From the NCBI GenBank assembly GCA_021234155.1, contig JAJEKV010000078.1, positions 4,377,225-4,441,224 of the forward strand: a DNA stretch of 64,000 nt, written 5' to 3'. A program made the position numbers and the translations under genes. Origin of the DNA: Isoetes taiwanensis. Lineage: Eukaryota; Streptophyta; Lycopodiopsida; Isoetales; Isoetaceae. Numbering within the stretch: the first letter of the stretch is position 1; each line of letters starts with the position of its first letter. Positions 1 through 15,278 of the stretch are shown here, one piece after another. The notes under the pieces were generated by a model. That model was not told where the DNA came from, searched no databases, and saw nothing but the letters and a program-made list of their open reading frames with translations.

Positions 1-868
1 AATAATCTATACATTTTGATTTAGCATATCCATCAGAGATGCAAAAAGTATTACGCCTTTAACAATCTTAATAAAAGGTGCTCTAGATCTTCTTTTCGAT
101 AGTCTCTCATTCTTTTCTATAGACATTTGATATGGAACCTTCTTTTTGACCTAACACAATATATGTTGCCCGTGCAGCATGTCGATTTTACATTGTTAGA
201 GAAATGCTATCATGTTGACCTAGTGACTTCTATGCCCGGGGGGGGGTTGGTTTAACTTTGTCAGATTACAGCCTAGATTACAACCTAGATTATAACCTGT
301 AATATTCATGTATGTGGTGTTACAACATTGCATAACACTTCTTGTCATTGTATTGTATTGTATTGTATTTCATAGATTCACCCCTGTGGTCATTGATGTG
401 ATTAACATAAAATTTCCTCCCTTATAAACTTTACGTTGGAAAATGTGCCAGAGGAGGCAATTTTGCTGGGAGTGGGCTTCGTTAGGCCTTTATTAGGCAA
501 GATTGACATTATCCCTAAAATACATGAGCCACCAAAACAAGAAAATAGTGACCAATCACATAAAAAGAAGTCATCTGGCAAAAGCAGAAAGTGGTGCCCA
601 GTGACTTCGGCTGAAGGTTTGTGAGGCCAGAAACATGCACTCGAAACCAAACCCCACATGGCAACTGTGCATTGGCCCCAGTTTGACGGTGAGGAATTTA
701 TTTCCTTAGCATAAAGCAAGCAAGATTCTGGGATCTCATGTTGCAATCAGCAGCAACATTGAAGTTGGCCCGTATGGTCAAGAGCCTAGCCTTAGAAGGC
801 CATTGAAATGTTAAGCATGGACCATTGAAATGTTAACCATAGTACCAAATTTAAAATGCTTTTGATTA
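1..868. other. Intergenic, no gene recognised
   Basis: No coding region can be supported here. A short open frame at 436-624 has no recognisable domain. The stretch contains a G-run near 240 and a short TATTG tandem run at about 346-370. Confidence 0.5.
346..370. repeat. TATTG pentanucleotide run
   Basis: About five tandem TATTG units are visible. LINEs of this window end in similar pentanucleotide tails, but no LINE 3' sequence adjoins this run, so it is recorded only as a simple repeat. Confidence 0.7.
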
Positions 869-2866
869 GCAGGGTTGCCTAACCCCCCCTGCACACTTTC
901 CTGCTTTCTGAGCTATGCCACGTGTCCTGCCACGTAAGCAATTTTTAACGTAAGCCGTTAGATCTAGAATTTTCCATATCTACGGTCCAGAAAAATAGAA
1001 AACTCAATGAAATTCCTCTTCGACCTTCTGCTTCTTTTCTGGCTCTGCTTTGTGCCGCGGATTGGCTGAAACCACGTCAGGCCAGTTCTGAGTTTGAATC
1101 TGATGCCGGCAAGGTTAGGGTATCAGAAGGTAGATGCTACAGGCGGCTGTGGCAGATGATTAGGGTTAGGGCAGCGGCTATGGCAGAATTCTGGCTCTCT
1201 TTGAATGGTTCCGGCTTCTTCTGCAAAAGGGCAACGCATGTAGCTATGGCAAAATAACCACTAGCAGCAATCGGCCAATCCCCAGGTTCTGCAAAAGATC
1301 CAAGGCTATGGCATGGCCAAATGGTTATGGGCGATTCTACACCCACCTCATCTCTATTTTGCTTTTGTTTTGCAGGTTAAGCTTCAAACCCAAGCGGTTT
1401 TCTGACAAGAACAGGCCGAAATGGTAACTGGCTTAGGGTAATGGCTGAGATCGATTTTTGCCTTCTATCCCGCATAACTATCAGGGGCGGATTTCTAAGC
1501 AGCACAGGCCGATTTGCTTTATTTTGATGAATCTGACTTCTGAATCTTGCTTTTCTTTGCTCGTAATCTTTCTCAGACCTCTACAGGCAAATAATACTCC
1601 TCTACAGGCAAATAATACTTCTCATATAGCACACATGCAACTCTGATTCTAGATACATTTAGGGAAGGATGCTAGACGGTTCTATTTGCATGCAATTGAT
1701 TAGAACGGGCAAGCAAAATGCTGACATACTCAGCAGGTAATTGCAATCATTTCGTTTACTCAGGGTCTACACCAGGACTTCTATCGAGGTAATCCTTACA
1801 CCAGGACTTCTATCAAGGTAATCCTTGTGAGAAACTGGCTTCAGAATGAAACAGACGGTTTATTCACTTGGAATTCAAAAAGAAACAAACAAAAACTATT
1901 CACTTTAACCCTTAATCTCATCATATAATCTGAAACAAATGTCATCATGCATTAGCATTGTATAAAGAAACCTACGCCACCTGAAGGTTTCTGGAAGAAA
2001 CCTGGCGGCGGCACCACGAGCGGCGAGCCGCGACAGCGCCGCCAGGTTTCTATACGTGGCCTACGGGTCCTGAAATTTCCCCATCTTGAACTGTGAACTG
2101 TGATGCTATTCTAATCTTTGTTTCTAATCTTTGTTTCTCATCTGAGTGCAAGATTGGCCAGGAAGTAAAATATATCTCGCCGCTGAAGAAAATATTGGAA
2201 TGTTTTGCCGGAAGAGGTTGTAGGACTTCTGGAGTAGAGCTTCCGGCTATGGCATAGGGCATAAAAAAATCTGCCTACAGAGCTTATAGAACTTCGTGGC
2301 TCTGGAAGAGCCCAGAAATATGGCTTCTGGCTTCAGGAAAAGCTTCGGCCAGAAATATGGCTTCGTGGCCAGAAATATGGCTTCGCAGAGTCTTTCATCG
2401 CGGAGCAGAGTTGGTCCCTTTCAGAAAAAAACCTAGTGGCGCCACCAGAGCGTCGCCAAAAACTGAGACCCGAAAATCACCTTTAAAAAACAGAACTAAA
2501 ATCATAGGAAATTTCAGGGTCCCGTAGGTTACGATGGACCAGATCCGTACCAGTATGCTCAGGCAAGCAGCTGCACGAAAAGGGTAGTTTTTCATTCTAA
2601 CCCAATTCATCTTCATACAATATTAGTTCAATCTCGACCGTCGATAAAATAAATCTAAACCATCCAAATATTATGATAACTTAGCATAGTCTTCATGTCA
2701 ATTTTCTCTAAGGTCCCATCATATAATGCTTCACAATGGTCTTCACAATGCGTGACGACCACTTAGGGCGCTTTCCCATGGGCTGAAATTCAAATTACTA
2801 TAATTAAAATACCAACACAAATCCATCTGCCTAGCCTTCTTCCCAACCCTGCAGTTCTGCTAGTTG
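869..2866 (+). mobile_element. Candidate non-autonomous element, short copy
   Basis: Its left end starts GCAGGGTTGCCTAACC and its right end reads CCCAACCCTGC followed by AGTTCTGCTAGTTG. Both ends recur, in opposite orientation, at 29510 and 25788-25831, which defines a family with two characteristic termini. GCAGGGTTG and CAACCCTGC form 9-bp terminal inverted repeats. The left end itself can fold, because GGGTT pairs with AACCC. I see no convincing target duplication and no coding sequence inside. Small internal duplications lie at 1571-1620 (about 21 bp twice) and 1769-1826 (about 28 bp twice). The class (Mutator-like, hAT-like or other) is unresolved. Confidence 0.45.
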
Positions 2867-2936
2867 TTTATTTATTTATTTAAAATGTATTTGATAGTTT
2901 GTTTGAAAAGGTAGTGCAAACTTAGTACGTCTAAGT

Positions 2937-2943
2937 TATATAT
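2937..2943 (+). promoter_or_regulatory. Candidate TATA box of the beta-glucosidase gene
   Basis: TATATAT lies about 100 bp before the chosen start codon. The sequence from about 2966 onward is the part that reappears in the two gene-fragment repeats at 32.1 and 43.25 kb. No experimental start site is available. Confidence 0.35.
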
Positions 2944-3040
2944 TGTATAAGAAACTTGCAGGTCTTTGGTGATGACAGTGTTCCGTCCATAGCAGTTCCT
3001 CTGCACCATAGAGCTTCCGCTCGTCCCTCCGGTGGATGCT

Positions 3041-5561
<2,521 letters not shown>

Positions 5562-6050
5562 ACCGATGTAAGAATACCAGATTACAAACTTGTACATAAA
5601 AATTGCTTGCATGCAACCAAATAGTTTTGGGCATGGATACGCACACAAGACATTCCACAAATTACATATAGTGTCATTGAGAGAACACTTTGTCAGACAT
5701 AAGAAATTTAAACTAAAGCCATCTGTCTGTGTGTGTACAGACATCTATACATAGTGCTAAGCCTTCTAATTTATTTTACATATTGTCTTGGCAAAATTTT
5801 CTCCCATTATCATTGTTACTACAATTTCCTTGTTAATGAGCAATCTTATTTGTTATTGAACCTTAGCTTGTTAAAGAATATGTGCAAAAGTTCAAAGGTT
5901 TTTTTACGACGAACTACTTTCTTGATTGCTTTTTTAAACAGTATGCAAACTTATGGTGGTAGATTCAACTTAAAATAATGTAATCTCGCTTCATATGCTC
6001 AAAATTAGCATAAAGCTTTTCTTTTGTTATTTATCTTAACAAATCCAGCA
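5562..6050. other. 3' flank of the beta-glucosidase, no gene
   Basis: AT-rich flank probably containing the 3' untranslated region. No coding segment or repeat was recognised. Confidence 0.5.
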
Positions 6051-6710
6051 GGGAAGAATAGGACTTGAATTTTATCCCCAACTTTTTGTTCAAAACAAAA
6101 TGGATAAAAACATCCTCTATGTAAAAACAAATTGCTTCGAAAGAATAGGGTTTGAACTTTATCTCCAACTTTCGAAATGTGTGAAAGTATACTCTATTTA
6201 AACACAAATCAAAGCAATTCAGGTATAAGATTGTTACCTTTGCGAGCTCATTGCAGAAAGATTCTTAAAGAACAACAACATAATGATCCGGACCTTACTA
6301 GTAACCGTGCCCAAAGACAACAAAGCAAGCTTGAATTTTATCCCAAACTTTTTGTACAAAACAAGTAAGAACATCCTTCATGTAAAGAGAAATTGTTTGG
6401 TGAGAATAGGGCTTGAACTTTATCCCCAACTTTCAAAATCTATGAAAATATCCTTTATGTAAAGATAAATTAAAGCAATTGAGGTATCAAGGCTGCTACC
6501 TTTGCAAGCTCATTGCGAGAAGGTTCTTAAAGAGGGCTTGAACTTTATCTTCAACTTCTAAAATGTATGAAAATATCTTCTATGTAAAGACAAATTAAAG
6601 CATTTGAGGTATAAGGCTGCTACCTTTGCGAGCTCATTGCAGGAAGGTTATTAAAGAACAGCCAACATAATCCAAACCTTATTAGTAACCATGCTAAAAA
6701 CAATAAAACG
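6050..6710. repeat. Diverged tandem repeat downstream of the beta-glucosidase
   Basis: A block containing 'TTGAACTTTATC', 'TATGTAAAGA' and 'CTACCTTTGCGAGCTCATTG' recurs three to four times with spacing of roughly 150-280 bp. Units differ by many substitutions and deletions. No protein is encoded. Confidence 0.7.
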
Positions 6711-7028
6711 TAGAATTTTAAGGTTATGTGCCAAAGTCAAAAGAAGAATTTGTGACTTGGCATAAATATATTTTTTACAATGTCTTTATTATCTAGCTTT
6801 GCAATCCCTTTCTGCTTCCATTCACTAAGGATGGCATGAATTAGGTAGTGTAATGATACCCCACAGTCTAAGGTCTTTTAGGCACTATTTAAGCATGGCC
6901 CCCTCTTTCCTCCAAGACATCCATTAGGATGGGAGGCTTCCCCAAAATCATTAAGGATCTGCTGAGTGTTAACGATGGAGTTATGATCCATGGAAATCAG
7001 AATAAAGGTGTCACCTGCAAAATGCCCC

Positions 7029-8241
7029 TTAAGGATTTGATCTGCCTGAGAGTTCAGGGAGGTGTAGACTCTTAGTTGAGTTAGTAAACTTAACTTCTTC
7101 CAATTTGTTGTGAAGAGCCTCCATAACAATAAAAAAAAGGAAGGGTGGAAGAGGACAACCTTGTTTTACACCTCTCTGAATAGAGAAAAATGGACTACAC
7201 TCTTCATTTATAAGTACAGCAGATCTCAAGTTCCTGATAATAGCTCTGAAGATCCCAATGCTTTCTTCATTAAATCCCAAGGCCCTGCAGCTTTTAAAAA
7301 GAAAATTCTAGCTCACTGTATGAAAAGCCTTGGTAATGTCCAATTTGAGAAGAGCCACCTCCCTGTCTGGAATCTTTAGCCCATTGCAGACCCAAAATAG
7401 CAGTGACTACATTATCAAGAATATATCTATCTTTAAGGTAAGCTGATTGAGAACTGCTAATTATAGAATCAAGGACCTTCTTAAGTCTAGCAGCAATAGC
7501 ACCTGCAATAATCTTGTAAATAACGTTAGTCAAAGAGATAGGTCTATAATTAGAAAAGGAGACAGGAGAATCAATCTTTGGGATAAGAGCAATAAGGCTG
7601 GTGTTGATCCGAGCATCCAGACATTTCCCAATTCGGAACTCATTGGTGAACTTGGTGATACAATCCCCTAAAATGGGCCACTTTCTTGAAGAATTCAGCT
7701 GGAAGACCATCCGGCCCAGAGGTTTTTCCATTATCCATATCTTTGACCACTTCCCTGAGCTCCTCATTTACAAAGGGATTAGTAATCATATCATTCTGAA
7801 TATCACTAACCCTCTTTCTCATATTAATACAATTATCCATCATATCATCAGAACAATCCATGTTAGTTCCCATAATGTTAGTAGAATGGTCAACAGCAGC
7901 ACCTTTAAGATTATGATCCCCTGAAATAACATTATCCCCCACCTTGACTGCATAGATCTGATTCCTTTTGATCCTTATCTTAGCCTTAATAAAGAAGTAT
8001 TTGGAGTTGCATCTCTCATCTTCTTGAGCTCCTCTATTTTAGCTTTCATCCTCCATCCTTTGGCAATTCTAATTTCCTCCTTCTCGATCTGAATTCTTAT
8101 ATTTTCCTGCTGCTCTGTGGGAGCTAGGTCCAAACTTCTTCTCAAATCTTGCAGATGGGCTTGGTTCTGGAGAAGAATGTTTCTCCCCCATTCTTTAAGC
8201 CAATTCTTAATGTGCTTCGCCAGATCCACCGCCACATCCAT
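7029..8241 (-). pseudogene. L1 reverse transcriptase, broken
   Basis: Translated pieces run in order: a connector region (7975-8241), a piece ending FFKKVAHF (7640-7942), the fingers region with SNYRPISLTNVIYKI and SQSAYLKDRYILDN (7294-7767), and the palm block GVKQGCPLPPFLFF (7029-7280). Pieces lie in different frames, so at least three frameshifts are present. The catalytic FADD-type box is not preserved in any open piece. It would have copied the element's RNA at the nicked target. Confidence 0.8.
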
Positions 8242-8506
8242 CCAGTTTCACCACCAGGTTTAGGATGACAATTAATGATTACTTGAAGATCATGAAATCC
8301 TCCTAATCCAAAAGGCTCATATTCATCTTAAAATAAGATTTCTTTTTATCTCTGTTTTCATTTCCCATAATAGTGATCATCTGAGGGAAGTGATCCGAGA
8401 TTGTATAACCCTTCATATTTACAACCCTGCTGCACTTGGTCCACAAATTCTCACTCATGTAGAACCTGTCATGAAGGCAGCAGATAGGATCAGCTTTGTG
8501 ATCAGA

Positions 8507-9078
8507 CTAGCTGAAGGCATTGGGCTCAGTCCTGGCTAAAATGAGGTTATGAGAAGCCAGGAGATTCGACCAAGCACAATTTTCCTGAGGAAGAAGAGCC
8601 TTAAAATTCCTGTTCTTCATGAACCTGTCTGTAACCATATTAAAGTCACCTCTAAAAACCAACCCATCAATATTCAGATTAGCCAGACTTTGATTAATCC
8701 TATTCCAAACCATAATCCTATTAGAGGAGTTATGATAGGAATAAACATTGGCAAAGGCAATGAATCAACAATGTCAACTAGGATCTGCCACCTGCCATTA
8801 TTACCATGAACCATGTAATTAACCTCCAAGTTTATTTTCTGATTCCAAGCAATGGCAATACCTGCAGAAGAGTCGTTAGCACTAATAGACCAAACTTTAA
8901 AATTAGGGGCAAAGACCTTGGAGATAATATTTTCATGATTAGAATCATGAATTTTGTGCTCCTGGATAAATAAAACATCAAGGATAAGAGTAGAGAGACA
9001 AACCTTAAGGCGATCCCTTTTGATTAAACTATTGATGCCCTGGAGATTCCAGGTGATGATCTTAATAGGATTAATCAT
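8507..9078 (-). pseudogene. L1 apurinic-like endonuclease domain
   Basis: The N-terminal piece (8674-9078) begins with IITWNLQGIN and continues to LFIQEHKI, two hallmarks of the exonuclease-endonuclease-phosphatase fold used by L1 elements to nick target DNA. The next piece (8507-8713) carries the GDFNMV motif, and past a stop the TISDHFP motif can still be read near 8380. The domain is split by at least one frameshift and one stop, so it is not expected to be active. Confidence 0.8.
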
Positions 9079-9238
9079 TAATATTTGTACAAACCTTTGG
9101 CTATCCTTGATTGAATGGCTGAATCTCTCGGGCTAAATCTGACATGTCCAGCATAGGTTTTTTTCTGTCCTCTTCCTCTTCTTTTGTAAGTGATCTGTTT
9201 CCAACCCATCTCATCACAAGAGTGGATGAAGTCATTCT

Positions 9239-10193
9239 CTAAAATATCTTCTTTATTTCCTCCTCTTCATAAGTCTCTCCCTTGATTGGGAAGGACAGAG
9301 TTACCATACCTGTGTTAACCTTGACTGCTAGATTGACATTTTTGAAGACGAGATTCCAATCATTATCTAAAAATAGAGAATTGGGATCAGAGGCCAAGAG
9401 GTATTCCCTGTTGTCCATGCCTTTCATATTATTGCAATCATCTACAGCAGCGAGTTGATTTTCCTTATTATCTTTAACAGAGCCATTGCCTTCCCCTTCG
9501 TTTATGGTATATCTTTTGGGACGCCATTCCTGAGGATTACAAGGGGAGGATGTTTGCTATAAAGATTGTTTCCATTATCTCCCATATCTTTCTTCAAATT
9601 CTGGTGAATCGGATGCTTGAAGTAAACAATTTTAAGGTTAAGGAATCTATCCTTGGAAATTTTGATCTTAACTACATCCGACCACTTAGAATCAATTTCC
9701 TTCGAAATGCAAACCGGGGAAAAATTCGTTTGAGGAATATTTATGCAGATAATTTTCCCAAGATTGCCAATAATGGCCTTAAGATGGGATATGGTCCACA
9801 TGGCCGGGAGCAGATTAGGGAGAGTTACCCAGGTAGAAATCAAAATATATTTAATTACCGGGGGCTCCATCACATGATGTAGAAATCGTTATTACTAATT
9901 TTACCCAACTTCTTTTTTAGAATGTAATTCACACTATAATTATCCTTGCACAGGATCTGAAAGGTTTTATCATCAATTTTAAGCAGGGACTGTATAGGAA
10001 TCCTTTGCATTTTGGTAATCCAATATTTAACCCCGCCAATAGATGGGCATTTAATAGGGAAGTGGATAAGAAGCCCTTTCTCAGAGTAGAGGTCAGAGGC
10101 CGTGGGGTCCTTAATGCTCGAAAGATCAATCCAAGCCATCAGAGGCTTGGTTAACAACCGGATCATCACAAGAAACAACATTAAGCAAAGCAT
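9239..10193 (-). pseudogene. L1 ORF1 (gag-like, DUF4283-type) remnant
   Basis: Three same-strand pieces (9870-10193, 9502-9873, 9239-9427) lie upstream of the endonuclease, where plant L1 elements place ORF1. The middle piece has 'ISTWVTLPNLLPAMW' followed by 'AIIGNLGKII' and then 'NLKIVYFKHPIH', the layout of the DUF4283 RNA-binding region that precedes a CCHC knuckle. The knuckle is degraded. Assignment rests on order and on this resemblance. Confidence 0.55.
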
Positions 10194-10200
10194 TTTTATA

Positions 10201-11500
10201 AGAAAGAAAGTTGTGACCTTTTGTCTTGTCGCTTTTGTCCAGAATAGGAATCCGGTTGCATATGCGATGGTCCCCTAATTTGGTACTTGTTCTGTTCAGC
10301 CCTGAACGATTGATTTCTTTACAATTCTTGCAGTTACACTGCCCTGTTTCTAACGGGTACCGTTGGCATCCCTGATTTTACAAGCAGAAGTGTCCTTTTT
10401 GAGTTTTATCTGAAAAGTTTCATACTTCTGTGATACTTCCCCAAAAAACTGATCCGCTCCCAATGGCAACCTACTCAGAACTTGCTTTCGATGCCTTTCA
10501 ATGACATGATCTTTGGCTTCTTCCCGTCGTTTTTAATTGAGGCTTTCGAATTCCATTGAAGACTCTCTAGATCAACCAAAATCATCTTGGCTAGATTGAG
10601 CATCTCATTCATGGACTTCTGAAAGATGTTTTTTTCAAGCTACAACAGTTTTTTTCTGTATGGCCTTGTTTAGCCATGATAAGCTTGTATAGATTTCAGT
10701 CCATATCTTGAAGCAGTTCCAAGGTATTCTAAGGCCAGTCCCTATCATTCGCTCTTCTGGAATTGTAATCTTTTTCTAGTTTTTTCAGTTTGTCCAGATT
10801 ACCACATATAATACCGTCCTCTGAAACATCCATGCAGACTGCTGCCGCCCTTTGTCGATCTTTGATAAGCTCGAAGGTGATGTATAAGGATTTCATCTTA
10901 TCCTATACTTGATCTTTCTTGCCCTCTATCCAGAAAATGTTTGTCCGCTCTTCATCTTTTAAAGCCCTTCCTCCATAGCATTTTGGTTCTGTGTGAGAAC
11001 CAATTTGCCCTTTCCTTCCTTGGCCATTTTTAGTTTTCACCCATGAATCTCCACACCAGAATTTGAAGGTCAGTGAAGAACCAAGCCGGGCGAAGTTCAA
11101 AGAAATCCGTCCAACGCAGGATCGATTCAATCTCAAATCTTTCAAGCACCGGAATTTGAAAGAGATTGCGCGAAAATCTGCCTAAAGCAAGATAACCCGA
11201 GTTGTGAGCCAAAACTCTTAAAGATCCGGCCCTGTCAAAACATAGAATACTGAGAAAGTCACTGTTCAATGCTGATCTACTAAATCCTATTCTAGTTCTA
11301 GAATTATACATTTGAATGATTATGCTATCTAAAGAGGACACTGTCACATCAAATTCTAAGGGAATAACGGGGAAGCCCAGTCCCTGGAGAACAGCCTCCA
11401 AAAAGGCCTCATCCATTGGGACGAGTCTTCGCACGAAACCCAAGGCGCTTCACGATGCGCCTAACGTTCATTTTACTCCCTTGCTTTTTCCTGTTTGTTG
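10201..11500 (-). other. Same-strand unidentified open frames 5' of the L1 relic
   Basis: An open frame of about 137 codons at 11030-11443 and one of 80 codons at 10903-11145 overlap in different frames. They share the strand of the L1 relic and may be the N-terminal part of its ORF1 or its 5' leader. No known domain was recognised. Confidence 0.3.
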
Positions 11501-11624
11501 TTTTAATCCATCATCTAGCATAAGTTCAAAGATCTGATAATTCAAGGCAGAAATAGGGGTTACCATCCTTCTCTGTCTCAATATAAGAGCATTCAAGCAA
11601 CAACCAAATACTTAATGTTCATAG

Positions 11625-11745
11625 CTTATAACAACCCATTCAGTTGTTTTAGGGACATATGGTCTATGGTTGCAGGAATTGTTTATTTTACATCCATATC
11701 AGTTCCCCCTGGAACCTAATGTTATTTTCCTACATACTAATCTAA
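11625..11745 (-). repeat. Fragment of the 60.5/63.7-kb inverted-repeat family
   Basis: The segment with 'CATATGGTCTATGG', 'CAGGAATTGTT' and 'CCCCTGGAACC' matches one end of the repeats at 60474-60560 (inverted) and 63665-63766 (same direction). Only the terminal 120 bp or so is present. Confidence 0.6.
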
Positions 11746-13140
11746 GGTATCAATACCTTTTTAGGTTGACTCAAGAAGGAGCTTTGTTTCTCACATTTAT
11801 AACTCTTGCCATTTAGGTTATCCAAGATGTCATCTATCTTAGATATATCTATATTCTGGGTGATCCTGATGTCAAGCATACCAAGACAAAAAAAATCTAA
11901 AATACAATCATTTAAAGGCACCAACTGGTTAACAATGTGATATGCATATGAAGGCTTCAACAGCATTTGAAGATAAAGTCTCCATCCATTCCGACCCAAC
12001 TATATTTTGACTTACCAATGAAATACATGTGATATTTTTTCTTAATTCATCATCACCTTCATTTTAGTAAGTAGAGATTTGGAGCAAAGGGATGCTTCTT
12101 GGAGCATTGCTGACTTTGGTCAACCCAAGTTCTAACTTAGACTGCAATGGACTTATATGAGCCTCACTCCTGTTGATACACGTGGCTCACATAGTACTGA
12201 TACTCCTTGACTTTTCTTTTGCTTACCTAGCCTTGAATTTGATGATGACATATGTTGGCCATTGTCATGCTCGCTATCCTGGTAAATAGGTCCATATATT
12301 ATTTACATTCCCAAGTCTTACTGGAACCCCTTATAAAAATAAAGGGAAAATTACCAAACCGTTGAAGCCAATGTCTCCAAACAACTTTCTCTCCTTGGGA
12401 TGTTTCTCCTCTCTTTATCAATCTAATTCTTGCCATGCTACTCCGCTACCTCTATCTCCATGTATTTTTCAAGCACTTGATTTTTTTAAGCATTTCTTCG
12501 TTGCAATTTCTTGATTCTCATGCTATTTCCTGAAGATAAGATAAGCTATTTCCATGCTATCCGTAAGGGTATTCTGGTAAATACAAAAAGTATAAGGGCA
12601 TTTCAAATATGCTGGAGGCACTACAGTACATACAATAAACTATAAGGGCATTTTGGAAATTAATTTTGTGGTTGAATCGTATCATAATTGACTCAAGGGT
12701 ATTTTCGTAATTCTAAAAATATTAGGGGCATTTTGGGAAAAAGCCCAAATTGTACGGGCATTTTGGTAATTTTCCCAAAAATAAATACTAGTGTAGCATT
12801 TCTGAAACAAGTGTAAATACTGGAATACCGACCTTAGTGATAAGATGGACAATATTTCTTTTCTCTTCGAATTTCTTAGCAGAAAAGAACTGATAGTCTC
12901 AAGAAAAGCACTAGGAAAATTACCTAATACATGACATTTGTTGCAATTTGCCTTCATGTATTCAGTATGGGAATATGTTATATCCAAAATCCTTTGTTCA
13001 TTGAAATCAGAAAACTTTATTACAAGCTCTTCACACATGTATAATCTTTTTGCATAATACTGCGTGCATATGGTAGGATCTGTTTCCACGTAAATGTCAA
13101 ACTTCTAATATCTAATGCTCTCTGTTTGTAGTCAAACCTA
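11746..13140. other. No gene recognised
   Basis: AT-rich sequence. A block at 12560-12790 repeats the phrase 'GGGCATTTTGG' with variations four or five times, a loose tandem motif. A minus-strand frame at 12682-13089 has no recognisable domain. Confidence 0.45.
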
Positions 13141-13144
13141 TCAG

Positions 13145-13625
13145 AATAAGTGGATGATGACGGATTTTCCCACATCGTCACCATTCGGCCTCAAAGGCAA
13201 AGATCAAGATTTCAAGCTTAGTGCTGCTCAAGGCTAAAGAGCAATGGAAAAAAAATGGAAAATAAGAATGTGGAAAATGAAAGAAATATGGACAATAAAA
13301 GGCAAGGGTGCACCACATCTTTATTCAAGAAAAGAAGGTAATACAAAGCTTCAAGACATCTTGCATGAGGGAAGAGGTCTCTGACACCATCTTCCCAGGG
13401 CTGCCACAACCCTTGCTCCATGTGAGATTCTAGAGCCCAAGAGGAGGAGAACAAGTCCCTATAATTTTTTTGAACAAATCTTGGCCATCCATGTGTCATC
13501 ATCTTGGCACTCTTTTTTTACACCTCATCAATTCTTTGTTTTTTGTCTTCTTCTTCTCCTTAACCAATTTTGTCTTTTTTCTTAACAATTAACACAACTT
13601 AATATGGGCCCTTGGATTCTAACAA
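13145..13625 (-). repeat. Candidate long terminal repeat
   Basis: Read on the minus strand it begins TGTTAGAATCCAAGGGCCC, directly after a purine-rich stretch (AGGGGGGGAGACG near 13660) that would serve as polypurine tract. Its body (GGGTGCACCACATCT and the following lines) resembles the segment at 43.72 kb flanking the Ty1/copia element. The far boundary near 13145 is uncertain and no partner repeat was found. Confidence 0.3.
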
Positions 13626-13659
13626 CAAGCATAAACTGAATCTGGGCCCTTCGTCGTCT

Positions 13660-14300
13660 CCCCCCCTTAGACCTTTAGATTACAATTCTTCTATGTTGAC
13701 CGAGATTTGCCAAAAATCTGGTCAACAGTGGATTGAATAAGTTTTACAGAATTTCATCCAATAACTGTGACACTTCTGCATTGGACATCCTCCCCAAGTA
13801 TGTTAACCAGATTTTGCTGAAGAAATCCTTGCTAGGCCTTTCGGAGAGCTTGCCATGGTCTTGATACTGTTTCTTATTCACCCATTTGCCATCCACTTCC
13901 ATTAACTTATTCTAGATCTTGTATATAAATTGTTTCTCGTCCTTGAGGTCCTTAATCTTCAACGTCGTCATGGCAATGTCAACAAATCCCCTACGAAAGA
14001 GGTAATTAGAATCATCGCCCCAATTTTAACGAGCTTAATATAGATGTACCTTCATGCCGAGATGGTGGCAGTCCCTATAGGGCCTTGAGAAGGGCATCCA
14101 TACGCTTTGTGCTAATGATGCAATTGTTGAAGCTTTTTGATCAAAAGTTCCTTGTGAACAGGATCTGCAGTGATATCATTGCACTGGATGCTTAGTTCAA
14201 TATATTCTTTGTTTGATAAGTTATTATTCAGCACCGGGTCCTTCCTTTAGCGTATGCTTTAGCAATTTCTAGCTGCTCCTCCAATTGCCAACATAGGAGC
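13660..14300 (-). pseudogene. Degenerate coding relic next to the candidate LTR
   Basis: Minus-strand translation in changing frames gives protein-like pieces such as MEVDGKWVNKKQYQDHGKL followed by PSKDFFSKIWLTYLG, and upstream NKEYIELSIQCNDITADP. Stops and frameshifts separate them. I do not recognise the family. Its position beside a candidate LTR suggests retroelement internal sequence, but a host-gene relic is equally possible. Confidence 0.3.
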
Positions 14301-15278
14301 AGCTGTAGCAAGAATGCTGTGATTACCAGATATAATAATTAAAAAAAAAACATTGTCCACAAAATCCTCCAGTGTCACCTATGTAACTCTTTGTCTGATA
14401 TTGAACAAAAATGATATTAAACACATCTAGAATAAATAAGTAAGAAAGCCAAATAAAAGAGATATACCTTGTAATTGGGTCAAATGGGATAATGTTGGCA
14501 AGAATAAGCACTTCAGTTGGATAATTTTTAAAACTTTTAGTCAATGTCTGCACATGGTCATTAGAACATACTCTGTGTGTAAGATTAACTGGAGCTAGTT
14601 CATAATTTAAAAAAAATAGAAATCTTTATAAACCAATCTACTTTTAATCGAAAAATCTCTTACACTGCTCTAATTTTTCTCGGCCATTTTTTGTTCTTAT
14701 TTAGGATTGAATTTCATATCCACCGGCATGCGAATTGCATTTGGCTAGGTGAAGCACGTGAGGAAGAGATACAGTTATAAAAGGAGGGTAACATTGTGTT
14801 ATCTATGCATATAGATGAAAATGCTAAGGCTATGTCACACCACTTTAGAATTATCAATGAAGGCATAGAGAGCATGTTAAAAACTACCTTTCACCTTAAC
14901 CAAAAAAGACATACACCAGGAGATAGATATTGATGTTATAGAGATGACTGGCAACCATGTCTCGCCCTTATCGTTTTTAAGTTGTTAGAAAGTGAACCAT
15001 CTTAAAGTTGCAAACATGAAGAGGATAGCTTGTTCAAAGTGTAACACTCTATTGGGATAAAGGAAAAAACTTGGTAAGACTCAGAAGAGACCTTTAAATA
15101 GAAAGAAAAGCACACATGACAACCCAAATTTCATGTAGAAGTTTTTACTTTGAAGGGCCTTTTTAGATTGAGCTCTAGAGCAAGCTTTGACCACATGACA
15201 CAATGGATCAGAATAAGACCATGGTTCCTTGTTTACAAAAGCTAGCAAAATTTATATGGAGAGGAGGATGCCTTAAGG
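14300..15278. other. No gene recognised
   Basis: Low-complexity AT-rich DNA with short A-runs (14340-14350). No open frame has domain-like content. Confidence 0.45.

Larger units (their letters stand above)
6850..10200 (-). mobile_element. Plant L1-type LINE relic
   Basis: A decayed non-LTR retrotransposon reads leftward. In order from its 5' side it shows an ORF1 region resembling plant L1 gag (9239-10193), an apurinic-type endonuclease (8507-9078), and a reverse transcriptase (about 7029-8241) broken by frameshifts and stops. The QGCPLPPFLFFIVMEAL block is typical of plant L1 reverse transcriptase. The 3' end is near 6850, where no clear poly(A) survives. Same-strand open frames at 10903-11443 may belong to its 5' part. 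It is a different family from the LINEs at 20, 45 and 55 kb. Confidence 0.8.

Noticed and set aside
436-624. Plus-strand frame of 62 codons
   Set aside because: No domain, no homologous feeling beyond composition, and no splice signals.
12682-13089. Minus-strand frame of 135 codons
   Set aside because: Half of it covers the repeated GGGCATTTTGG stretch and no known motif appears.
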